Assembly: GCA_937905915.1 (NCBI GenBank)
Contig: CALCVR010000107.1
Location: 1 to 7,665 of the forward strand
Direction of reading: 5' to 3'
DNA: 7,665 bases
DNA from: an uncultured Eubacteriaceae bacterium
GTDB lineage: Bacteria; Bacillota; Clostridia; Oscillospirales; Acutalibacteraceae
Shown: positions 1 through 5,819 of the stretch, piece after piece
How the letters are laid out: every line of letters starts with the position of its first letter
Numbering within the stretch: position 1 is the first letter of the stretch
Translations under genes and position numbers: made by a program
The notes under the pieces: generated by a model
Told to the model about the DNA's origin: nothing
Database searches by the model: none
What the model saw: the letters and a program-made list of their open reading frames with translations, nothing else

Positions 1-1
1 G

Positions 2-1978
2 GCGGTTGCCTTTGGCTCCAGCCCTTGGGGGACCGGCGTGTCCCTCAAAGCAGTGGGATCCCGGGCCGCTGTTTTGCTGCGTAAGGAATTCCGGGTGGAG
101 AAGCCTGTAAAAGAAGCATACGCTTACGTCTGCGGGCTGGGATTCTTTGACCTGAAATTCAACGAAAAAGCGCCGGACGACAGCGTACTCAACCCTTTTA
201 CCACCCAGTACGACCAAACGGTTTTGTACCGCACTTTTGATGTGACATCCCTGCTCCAGGAGGGCGACAACGCCGTCGGTGTGGAACTGGGAAACAGTTA
301 TTACAATGAAATCGGCGGCGTATGGAATTGGGGTACCGCTTCCTGGCGGGACGATCCTAAACTGATGTTCCGGCTGGATATCCGGTACCAGGATGGCACT
401 TCCCAAACGGTCGTGTCGGACACTTCCTGGAGTTCCACCAACGACGGTCCCATCACCTCCAACAGCATGTACTACGGCGATGTCTACGATGCCCGAAAGG
501 AAATGACCGGCTACGCCTCGGCCGGGTATGACGACAGCGCATGGAAGCCGGCTGCCGTCGCCAAAACGCCGACCGGCCGATTAGAAGCACAGATGAAAGC
601 CCCTGTGAGCAAAGTAGCTTCCTTTGAACCCCAGGAAATTGTCAAGCTGAGCGAAGGCTCCTATCGCATCGAAAGCCCGGAAATGGTTTCCGGGTGGATC
701 CTTCTCAAAAATATCCGTCAGGACGCCGGGGATCAAATTGCCATTACCTATGGTCAAAAACTGGATGGGGATGGATCTGTCCACAAATATGGCGGCGACG
801 ATGGGGAATTGAGCAGTTGGTATCCTCACGCCTACTTCCAGCAAGACGTCTATTATGCCTCTGGAAACGCTCCTGAATCCTATGAGCCTAAGTTTAGCTA
901 CAAAGGCTTTGAATATGTCCAAATCGACGGTTACGATGGGGAACTCACCAAGGACGATGTGGTCATTTATCGCGTCTCCAACGATGTGGACGTTATTTCG
1001 GAGTTTGAAAGCTCCAATGAGATGTTCAACCGCCTGCACCACAGTATGCGCGTAGCCATGACCGACAATTTCCAAGGGGAACACTGCGATCCCATGCTGG
1101 AGAAAAACGGGTGGCTCGGAGACGCCAACGTTTCCTTGGAATCCCTGATGTTCACCTTTGACATGCCGGCCACCCTTCCCGGATGGATCGAGGTCATGGA
1201 GGACTGCCAGGATCAATACGGCGTCGTTCCACAGATGGTACCCACCGCCAATTGGGGCGTTTCCAACGCGGCTGTGTGGAACACCATCTTTGTCTACGGC
1301 GTAGAGGATTTGGAGAATTACTTTGGAACCGGCTCTTACACCGAAGAACAATACGATGCCATGCGTCAATTTGCCCTGCGGGATATTCAAGAGGTAAGCC
1401 AGAACAACTGGGTCTGGCGGGACGACGATCCTTTAGCCGATTGGGTTTCCCCCATCGGTGGGAGCAATCCCAACGCCGGATACGACGAACATAGCTCAGA
1501 AGGTTCCGGTATTGTGGGCACCGCCTTTGTCTACGGCATGTTAGAAGCCATGGCGGGATTCGCCGACGACTTAGGCAAATCCGAAGACGCCGCTCAGTAC
1601 CGCTCGGCCATGGAAAACATCTATAACGCTTTCAATGAGAAATTCTATAACGAGGACGCCGGTATTTATGAGACCACCGTGTGGTCCCAGATCGGGAACC
1701 GCACCAAGTACCGTCAGACCTCCAATCTGGTTCCGCTGGCCTTTGGCTTAGTTCCCGAGGATCGGATCGAAACCGTAGTGGAGAATCTGGTGGCCGATAT
1801 TGTGGAAAAGGATTATCATTTGGATACCGGCTGCGTGGGAACACGTTATATTTTACGGATACCAGGATATCGCCTACCGTATCGCTACTCAAACCACCTA
1901 TCCCAGCTGGGGATATTGGCTGCAATCCGATTCCAAATCCACTTGGGAGATGTGGGAAGCCACTACCCGTTCTTTTGA
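2..1978 (+). CDS. GH78 alpha-L-rhamnosidase-like protein, N-terminal and catalytic part (5'-partial, frameshifted)
   Basis: The frame is open from base 2, so the true start lies left of the window. The order of regions matches GH78: an N-terminal beta domain (around LLRKEF, AYVCGLGFFDLKFN, TTQYDQTVLYRTFDVTSLL), a concanavalin-like domain to about base 1000, then the (alpha/alpha)6 barrel. The barrel motif GEHCDPMLEKNGWLGDANV (from base 1076) corresponds to the DCPxR-ERxGWxGD signature of the family. The Glu at 1100-1102 is the likely general acid. The family releases terminal alpha-L-rhamnose from plant or microbial glycans, usually outside the cell or at its surface; any signal peptide would be beyond the left edge. 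The barrel reads normally to HLDTGCVGTRYIL (to 1855). The remaining ~40 codons to the TGA at 1978 are out-of-frame nonsense, and the family sequence resumes in the next frame. A related rhamnosidase-like activity on another deoxysugar cannot be excluded. Confidence 0.85.
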   Translation, partial: AVAFGSSPWGTGVSLKAVGSRAAVLLRKEFRVEKPVKEAYAYVCGLGFFDLKFNEKAPDDSVLNPFTTQYDQTVLYRTFDVTSLLQEGDNAVGVELGNSYYNEIGGVWNWGTASWRDDPKLMFRLDIRYQDGTSQTVVSDTSWSSTNDGPITSNSMYYGDVYDARKEMTGYASAGYDDSAWKPAAVAKTPTGRLEAQMKAPVSKVASFEPQEIVKLSEGSYRIESPEMVSGWILLKNIRQDAGDQIAITYGQKLDGDGSVHKYGGDDGELSSWYPHAYFQQDVYYASGNAPESYEPKFSYKGFEYVQIDGYDGELTKDDVVIYRVSNDVDVISEFESSNEMFNRLHHSMRVAMTDNFQGEHCDPMLEKNGWLGDANVSLESLMFTFDMPATLPGWIEVMEDCQDQYGVVPQMVPTANWGVSNAAVWNTIFVYGVEDLENYFGTGSYTEEQYDAMRQFALRDIQEVSQNNWVWRDDDPLADWVSPIGGSNPNAGYDEHSSEGSGIVGTAFVYGMLEAMAGFADDLGKSEDAAQYRSAMENIYNAFNEKFYNEDAGIYETTVWSQIGNRTKYRQTSNLVPLAFGLVPEDRIETVVENLVADIVEKDYHLDTGCVGTRYILRIPGYRLPYRYSNHLSQLGILAAIRFQIHLGDVGSHYPFF

Positions 1979-3860
1979 CCATTACTTCCTGGGAACCTAC
2001 GAGGAATGGTTCTATTCCCATCTGGTGGGCATCCAGGATGTGGAGAATGGATATCAGACCTTTGCTGTCTCTCCCCAAATAATCGGCGATTTAGAAGATG
2101 TAAGCGCAACCATCCAAACGGTCCGTGGAGAGCTTGCGTCGTCCTGGCAGCGTCATGACGACGGCAGCGCCGTTATGACGGTAACCGTTCCCTTTGGTTC
2201 CACTGCCGACATTCTCTTCCCTACCGCTGAAAAGGACAGCGTTTTGCTTGGAGGATCTCCCATATCCACTTCCATGGATGGCATTCGTTCCATCGAAACA
2301 AAGGATGGTCAAGTTTGCGTCACTGTGGGATCGGGCGCCTATGCATTTGAAACCGCCACTGACCTCACGTCGGTCTATCGCCTGGCCTTGGAGGAACTTG
2401 TGACAGAGGCTGAAAACGATCTGCAAGACCCGCTTTATGAATCGGCAAAGGAGCAATTAGAAGCCCAATTAATCATTGCCAAAAACGTCTTCGAGGACGC
2501 TTTCGCTTCTCAGAAGCAGGTCAATGAAGCGGCACAGCAGCTGCGGGAATTCTTAACCGCTATGATAGGCAGCGAAAGCCGTACCCAGTTGCGTCAGCTT
2601 ATTGTTCAATGTCAAAAGATGCGGCTGGAAGAGTACTATCAGCCCGACGCTTGGAAATCGTACCAATCGGTTCTCTCAAAGGCAAAAGATACCTCGGCCG
2701 ATCTTACTGCCGATGACAATACCTTAAACCAGATGATAATATCCCTCCAGGAAGCCGACAAGCAACTGGATAACGCCAGTTACCCGAACTTAGCCCTTGG
2801 GAAAGAGATGGCGGCATCTTCTTCCAATGAGGACGCCTATTGGGGTTGGGGTCTGCAATTTGCCAACGACGGGGATCGGAAAAACGTCAGCCGTCAGGAA
2901 GGAGAATACGCAGGGTATTGCAGTTTACAATCGGCTTCTGTCGATCATGCAGAATGGCTGCAAGTGGATCTGGGAAGCATCCAAGACGTCAACCATGTGG
3001 TCTTCTACCCCTCCAGCTCGTGGAATGGAGAAAAATGGTTGAGCTATGGTTTCCCCGTGGATTTCCGAATTGAATTGTCGGATGATGGAATAACTTGGCG
3101 TTCTGTCTGCGACATGGAAGACTATCCCTTACCGGAATACGGCCCACTTTCCTTTGCCTTCCCCTCCCAAAAGGCCCGATATGTCCGCCTGTCTGCCGAC
3201 AGCCTGCGTCCCAAGCCCAGTGACAACAACAGCTATCATCTCCAGATCTGCGAGATGGAGGTTTATTGCCTCCCTGAACCAGAGAAAATCGTCTCCTCAG
3301 ATCAGGACACCTATTTTGCAGGAGAAACCATTACTTTAACCATCCGGACGGAGAAAGAAATCGACGGCATTTCTCTTGTCAACGAAAATGGACGTTCTTT
3401 GGGGCTGACCAAGGTGAAGAGCGTCATTGAGGACGATCAAAAAATCTGGACGGTTAAAACAGCTGTGGAAACGGCAGGAGATCGGACAATCCAGATAATG
3501 GCACGCAAAAATGGATTGTGGGATGTACTCGCCGATTTTGCCGTCAAGGTGGAAGCCCCTCCGGTTCCTGAGGCGGTCATCTATGAGGCTTCTATCCTGG
3601 TGAGAGAGGCTAATGCCAATGAAAGATTTACCGTAGAAGTCCAAACAAACCAGCATGCGGAAAGTATTGCGGTAAAAAATGAGCGAGGGAAATTTGTTTT
3701 CTGCCAGGTGGAAGGATATAAAGATGAGGGAGACAAACGCGTGTTCACCATCTCTATGGAGGTTGGGGCGGCGGGAGATCGGATCCTCTCCTTCCATGCA
3801 GTGGACAGTAATGGAACACTTTCCAGAGTCTCGGCCGAAGCGAGTATTCGTATCAAATAA
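1800..3860 (+). CDS. GH78 rhamnosidase-like protein, C-terminal part with FIVAR-like, discoidin and Ig-like domains (frameshifted)
   Basis: Meaningful sequence starts near 1851 (YGYQDIAYRIATQTTYPSWG). The nominal TTG at 1800 is only the first possible start and has no credible ribosome site, so this is the continuation of the preceding gene. Motif WEMWE (Glu at 1947-1949) matches the WERW general-base motif of GH78 and is followed by the C-terminal beta domain to about 2370. Next come two charged helical segments resembling FIVAR repeats (about 2379-2775). A discoidin/F5-8 type C domain (CBM32-like) follows at about 2778-3270, with NLALGKEMAAS, WLQVDLGS and ARYVRLSAD as its hallmarks. Two repeats of about 90 residues resembling Ig-like beta domains follow (about 3280-3570 and 3571-3857), sharing an AGDR motif. 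The protein ends IRIK-TAA with no LPxTG, SLH or transmembrane anchor. If translated whole it would be an extracellular, sugar-binding multidomain enzyme; as it stands this fragment lacks the acid residue and a start. Confidence 0.82.
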   Translation: MWKRIIIWIPAAWEHVIFYGYQDIAYRIATQTTYPSWGYWLQSDSKSTWEMWEATTRSFDHYFLGTYEEWFYSHLVGIQDVENGYQTFAVSPQIIGDLEDVSATIQTVRGELASSWQRHDDGSAVMTVTVPFGSTADILFPTAEKDSVLLGGSPISTSMDGIRSIETKDGQVCVTVGSGAYAFETATDLTSVYRLALEELVTEAENDLQDPLYESAKEQLEAQLIIAKNVFEDAFASQKQVNEAAQQLREFLTAMIGSESRTQLRQLIVQCQKMRLEEYYQPDAWKSYQSVLSKAKDTSADLTADDNTLNQMIISLQEADKQLDNASYPNLALGKEMAASSSNEDAYWGWGLQFANDGDRKNVSRQEGEYAGYCSLQSASVDHAEWLQVDLGSIQDVNHVVFYPSSSWNGEKWLSYGFPVDFRIELSDDGITWRSVCDMEDYPLPEYGPLSFAFPSQKARYVRLSADSLRPKPSDNNSYHLQICEMEVYCLPEPEKIVSSDQDTYFAGETITLTIRTEKEIDGISLVNENGRSLGLTKVKSVIEDDQKIWTVKTAVETAGDRTIQIMARKNGLWDVLADFAVKVEAPPVPEAVIYEASILVREANANERFTVEVQTNQHAESIAVKNERGKFVFCQVEGYKDEGDKRVFTISMEVGAAGDRILSFHAVDSNGTLSRVSAEASIRIK
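1850..1857 (+). other. Frameshift junction inside the GH78 catalytic barrel
   Basis: Family sequence runs in one frame up to GTRYIL (codons to 1855) and resumes in the +1 frame with YGYQDIAYR (from 1854). Relatives normally have about five residues of the type PVLTE between these two blocks. Those residues are missing here, which fits a net deletion of 3n+2 nt (about 14, 17 or 20 nt) rather than a single-base slip. The junction reads TTTTAC, so loss between short TTAC-like direct repeats is plausible. The location is read directly; the deletion size is inferred from remembered family spacing. Confidence 0.75.
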
Positions 3861-3877
3861 CCGGCTACTAGAACAGC

Positions 3878-3907
3878 AAAAGGCACGATCAACCGATCGT
3901 GCCTTTT
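3878..3907. terminator. Bidirectional rho-independent terminator between convergent genes
   Basis: A perfect 13-bp inverted repeat, AAAAGGCACGATC / GATCGTGCCTTTT, with a 4-nt loop (AACC). It lies 17 nt after the TAA of the rhamnosidase gene and 71 nt beyond the stop of the last barstar gene on the opposite strand. The A-run on one side and the T-run on the other let it serve both directions. Confidence 0.9.
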
Positions 3908-3978
3908 GACTTATGCGTCAATCTCAGAAATATCTCAGGTATACGGCAGGAAAAACGAAATTAGAAGGCTCCGAGCAA

Positions 3979-4263
3979 TTAGTCCACAAAGGTGATATGG
4001 TAATACTCTGGATACCTTTTCTCCGCTTCTTTTATTACCATGAAAATTTCTTCCAAATAGTCCTGCAGCGATTTTGACAGGGTTTTCACCCCCCTGATTT
4101 CGATTCGATTGTCGTCATACACCATTTCCCTTAATCCATCCCACAACGCATCCAGGTTTTCCCCCCAATAATCCGGCAATTCCAAGCCCTTCTTGATGGC
4201 CGGGTAAATCCCATCGTAGTCCTTCACCCCGGTAAAGTCGATGGTGAAATAATAGGTTTTCAT
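3979..4263 (-). CDS. Barstar-family RNase inhibitor, copy B
   Basis: A 94-residue protein of the barstar (barnase inhibitor) family; barstar itself has 89-90 residues. The diagnostic helix-2 block ELPDYWGENLDALWDGL (residues 28-44) matches barstar LPEYYGENLDALWDCL almost residue for residue, including the equivalents of contact residues Tyr29, Asp35, Trp38 and Asp39. Residue 79 is Glu, as at barstar Glu76. It should bind and block a barnase-type RNase in the cytoplasm. The ATG at 4263 is preceded by AAAGGAGG, which overlaps the TAA of the upstream copy (TAAAGGAGG), so translation is probably coupled; the gap between the two genes is 14 nt. It is 82/94 identical to copy A, differing at residues 5, 8, 45, 49, 72, 74, 75, 77-79, 83 and 84. 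Last gene of the operon; the hairpin at 3878-3907 is the likely terminator. Confidence 0.92.
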   Translation of the reverse strand: MKTYYFTIDFTGVKDYDGIYPAIKKGLELPDYWGENLDALWDGLREMVYDDNRIEIRGVKTLSKSLQDYLEEIFMVIKEAEKRYPEYYHITFVD

Positions 4264-4277
4264 AGCTGCTGCCTCCT

Positions 4278-4562
4278 TTAGTCCACAAAAGTGATGTGAT
4301 AATACTCTGGGTGTTCCTTTTCCGCATCTCGAAACACGTCCAGAATTTTTTCCAAATAGTCCTGCAGCGATTTCGACAGGGTTTTCACCCCTCTGATTTC
4401 AATTCGGTTGTCGTCACACACCATTTCATTTAAACCGTCCCACAAGGCATCCAGGTTTTCCCCCCAATAATCCGGCAGTTCCAGGCCTTTTTTTATGGCT
4501 GGGTAAATCCCATCGTAATCTTTCACCCCGGTAAAATCGACGGTAAAGTGGTAAGTTTTCAT
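4278..4562 (-). CDS. Barstar-family RNase inhibitor, copy A
   Basis: A 94-residue barstar-family protein beginning MKTYHFTVDF, with the same GENLDALWDGL core as copy B. The start is fixed by an AAAAGGAGAG ribosome site about 7 nt before the ATG at 4562 and by alignment of its N-terminus with copy B. The frame runs upstream for 58 more codons, but that stretch is only the toxin gene read out of frame. It lies 14 nt after the ancestral TAA of the RNase gene, the usual toxin-then-immunity order. The barnase-contact position equivalent to barstar Glu76 is Asp79 here, and the position equivalent to Thr42 is Asn45 (Arg in copy B). It is probably the original partner of the adjacent RNase because it sits directly next to it; which copy binds what is inference. 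Confidence 0.92.
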   Translation of the reverse strand: MKTYHFTVDFTGVKDYDGIYPAIKKGLELPDYWGENLDALWDGLNEMVCDDNRIEIRGVKTLSKSLQDYLEKILDVFRDAEKEHPEYYHITFVD

Positions 4563-4576
4563 AATTTTCTCTCCTT

Positions 4577-5152
4577 TTAAACGATTTGGTAATAGGTAAG
4601 ATAGTGGTCGTAAGTGACAAAGATCAGCCCATCGTTGGAAAACAGCAGCCGGTGCTTGTTTCAATAGCCGCCCTGGTAGTTGAGGTCGGCCTCGTACCAG
4701 ATGCGTCCTGGGGCTTCGGGCAGTTTCTTTTTCCAATTATCATGTACTGTAAAAAGGCATGCTCCCGGGAGGACGTCCCACAAATTCCCCTTGTTCTTTT
4801 CCCCCCCTCTCTTTTTTGCGGCGTCTTGCGATATATAATTGTCCGGCAGCTTACCTGTGTATTTTACCACATAATCGGCCCCATTTCTTCCATCCTGCGT
4901 GGCGGTCCCCGCTAGGATGGTGATCATTTCCTTCAAACTGCATCGGCAATGGGGGTGGGTTTCCATCCGTATTTTTATCTCTAGTATGGCAATGGCAATC
5001 TTGGAGCCGGGATTTTCGTAAATGGTCCCCTCCCTGTCCAAACAGAATGTACAGGTTCTTAAATCACGATAGGCCTCCCGAGTGAGATATTGGGTGCTTT
5101 GGCCCAGCACAGGCTCCCATGTAGCATTCGAGTCGAAAGTATCAGAATCCAC
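4577..5152 (-). pseudogene. Barnase-type ribonuclease toxin with CxxC...HPHCRC N-terminal module, interrupted by an in-frame TGA
   Basis: Read from GTG at 5152, the frame gives 163 residues, then TGA (4663-4661), then 27 more family-matching codons to TAA at 4577. The C-terminal half aligns with barnase: GKLPDNYIS, KGNLWDVLPG and APGRIWYEADLNYQGGY before the stop; NKHRLLFSNDGLIFVTYDHY after it. Glu154 equals catalytic Glu73; the TGA replaces Arg83; the Arg87 and His102 equivalents (codons 168 and 183) lie after the stop. Position Lys27 is Gln109, Trp35 is Gly117, and the GGD motif is replaced by LFTV. Barnase-family enzymes cleave single-stranded RNA. Residues 34-71 hold CTFC and HPHCRC, resembling the tail of phage MuF-like head proteins used as toxin carriers. 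No ATG start is evident; GTG has a GGGGG-type site 10 nt upstream, and the N-terminus may be truncated. A 163-residue product lacking His102 should be inactive. TGA recoding is the alternative, though the tetR-like gene in this window uses TGA as its stop. Confidence 0.82.
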
Positions 5153-5268
5153 CTGAACATAACCCCCTTTATTTCGGCTAATTCCATGATAACCTGGAAA
5201 TGAAGGAAGTTAAGAACCAACGTTCGATTCTGCACTTTATTTGCACATCGTCATACTAATTCATTCAC

Positions 5269-5296
5269 AGTATAACAAAAAGCTGGAATATGGCAA
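5269..5296 (-). promoter_or_regulatory. Predicted sigma-A promoter of the RNase-barstar operon
   Basis: On the minus strand TTGCCA (5296-5291) and TATACT (5274-5269) are separated by 16 nt, each one mismatch from consensus. Transcription would start near 5262, leaving a leader of about 110 nt before the GTG at 5152. It is the only good match I see upstream of the operon. Confidence 0.5.
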
Positions 5297-5300
5297 ATTT

Positions 5301-5325
5301 TCTGACTTGCATCTGACTTGCATCT
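5301..5325. repeat. Tandem 11-bp repeat (2.3 units)
   Basis: TCTGACTTGCA occurs twice head to tail (5301-5311 and 5312-5322), followed by TCT of a third unit. It lies just upstream of the predicted operon promoter, in a stretch with no gene. Confidence 0.7.
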
Positions 5326-5371
5326 TGTATGTATTTCACTGTACTTTTCTGTGTTTCCCCACTTGAAAAAC

Positions 5372-5422
5372 GCAAAAGAAAAACCCGCGCAAAGCCCGGT
5401 GAAATGGGCGTTTACGCGGGTT
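5372..5422 (-). terminator. Rho-independent terminator, long hairpin (fourth after the tRNA genes)
   Basis: The outer stem AACCCGCG (5382-5389) / CGCGGGTT (5415-5422) is 8 bp. Inside it are an AAA/TTT and a GCCC/GGGC stem with a one-base bulge. Read on the minus strand, the stem is followed by TTTCTTTT and a further T-run. Confidence 0.75.
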
Positions 5423-5454
5423 ATAATCATGGTTCAAATGCTCATAAGAAGAAT

Positions 5455-5481
5455 AAAAAATGAGTACCCATATGGATACTC
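5455..5481 (-). terminator. Rho-independent terminator-like hairpin (third after the tRNA genes)
   Basis: On the minus strand GAGTATCC, loop ATAT, GGGTACTC, then ATTTTTT. The 8-bp stem contains one G-U pair that is a C-A mismatch on the plus strand, so it is directional for minus-strand transcripts. Confidence 0.65.
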
Positions 5482-5500
5482 GAAGTGGGAAGCACTGACA

Positions 5501-5527
5501 AAAAAGAAACCCGCTACAAACGCGGGT
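5501..5527 (-). terminator. Rho-independent terminator (second after the tRNA genes)
   Basis: On the minus strand ACCCGC, 7-nt loop, GCGGGT, then TTCTTTTTT. The 6-bp GC-rich stem repeats the stem core of the hairpin at 5382-5422. Confidence 0.7.
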
Positions 5528-5544
5528 AGAAAGGCTTCAAATAT

Positions 5545-5578
5545 AAAAAACCTGCGGTGCGCGACTGCTCACCGCAGG
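5545..5578 (-). terminator. Rho-independent terminator directly after tRNA-Pro
   Basis: A perfect 9-bp stem, CCTGCGGTG / CACCGCAGG (5551-5559 with 5570-5578), with a 10-nt loop. On the minus strand it is followed by six T. It begins 3 nt after the encoded CCA of tRNA-Pro and is the natural end of the tRNA transcript. Confidence 0.88.
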
Positions 5579-5580
5579 TG

Positions 5581-5657
5581 TGGTCGGAGTGACGGGACTT
5601 GAACCCATGGCCTCTTGGTCCCGAACCAAGCGCTCTACCAAACTGAGCTACACCCCG
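5581..5657 (-). tRNA. tRNA-Pro (anticodon CGG)
   Basis: A 77-nt cloverleaf read on the minus strand. The acceptor CGGGGTG pairs with CACTCCG (one G-U), followed by discriminator A and an encoded CCA (5583-5581). The D-arm contains AGCTCAG...TAGAGCG. The anticodon stem CTTGG/CCAAG encloses loop TTCGGGA, giving anticodon CGG, which reads CCG codons. The T-loop is TTCAAGT. It is the second gene of the unit, after tRNA-Gln. Confidence 0.97.
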
Positions 5658-5663
5658 AAGTGA

Positions 5664-5697
5664 TGAAAGCCTCCGCACTACATTACGGAGGCTTTCA
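5664..5697 (-). other. Perfect 12-bp hairpin between the two tRNA genes
   Basis: TGAAAGCCTCCG (5664-5675) and CGGAGGCTTTCA (5686-5697) form a perfect 12-bp stem with a 10-nt loop, filling most of the 43-nt spacer between the tRNAs. No clear U-tract follows on either strand, so a processing structure or a weak attenuator is more likely than a full terminator. Confidence 0.8.
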
Positions 5698-5700
5698 CGC

Positions 5701-5774
5701 TGGCTGCGGAACTAGGATTCGAACCCAGACAAACAGAGTCAGAGTCTGCCGTGCTACCATTACACAATTCCGCA
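5701..5774 (-). tRNA. tRNA-Gln (anticodon CTG)
   Basis: A 74-nt cloverleaf on the minus strand. The acceptor TGCGGAA pairs with TTCCGCA, followed by discriminator G and an encoded CCA (5703-5701). The D-arm is GTGT/GCAC around AATGGTA. The anticodon stem GCAGA/TCTGT encloses loop CTCTGAC, giving anticodon CTG, which reads CAG codons. The T-arm CTGGG/CCTAG has loop TTCGAAT. First gene of the tRNA unit. Confidence 0.97.
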
Positions 5775-5790
5775 TCAGACAGCGATATTT

Positions 5791-5819
5791 ATTATATCCA
5801 TATTTTTTCTATTTGTCAA
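5791..5819 (-). promoter_or_regulatory. Consensus sigma-A promoter of the tRNA-Gln/tRNA-Pro unit
   Basis: On the minus strand TTGACA (5819-5814) and TATAAT (5796-5791) are both perfect, with the ideal 17-nt spacer. Transcription would begin near 5784, about 10 nt before the tRNA-Gln 5' end. Upstream of the -35 box, bases 5821-5839 hold A-tracts (read on the minus strand) that resemble an UP element, as expected for a strong stable-RNA promoter. I see no gene in the rest of the stretch up to 5984. Confidence 0.93.

Noticed and set aside
581..1390. 269-codon open frame on the minus strand inside the rhamnosidase gene
   Set aside because: It lies antisense to clearly conserved GH78 sequence, shows no recognisable domain and no ribosome site; it is a shadow of codon bias.
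4661..4663. TGA reassigned to an amino acid throughout the genome
   Set aside because: The tetR-like gene stops at TGA where the family length is complete, followed at once by a terminator, and tryptophan elsewhere is TGG; reassignment is unlikely.
4563..4736. 58-codon N-terminal extension of barstar copy A
   Set aside because: It is the RNase gene read in the wrong frame; the ATG at 4562 has a strong ribosome site and aligns with copy B.
4586..4915. 109-codon plus-strand frame opposite the RNase gene
   Set aside because: Antisense to conserved barnase sequence, no family resemblance.
5301..5325. CRISPR array
   Set aside because: Only two and a bit 11-bp units with no spacers, and no cas genes in the window.
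5581..5774. tRNA genes as an integrated-element attachment site
   Set aside because: Both tRNAs are complete, and no duplicated tRNA 3' end or integrase gene is visible in the window.
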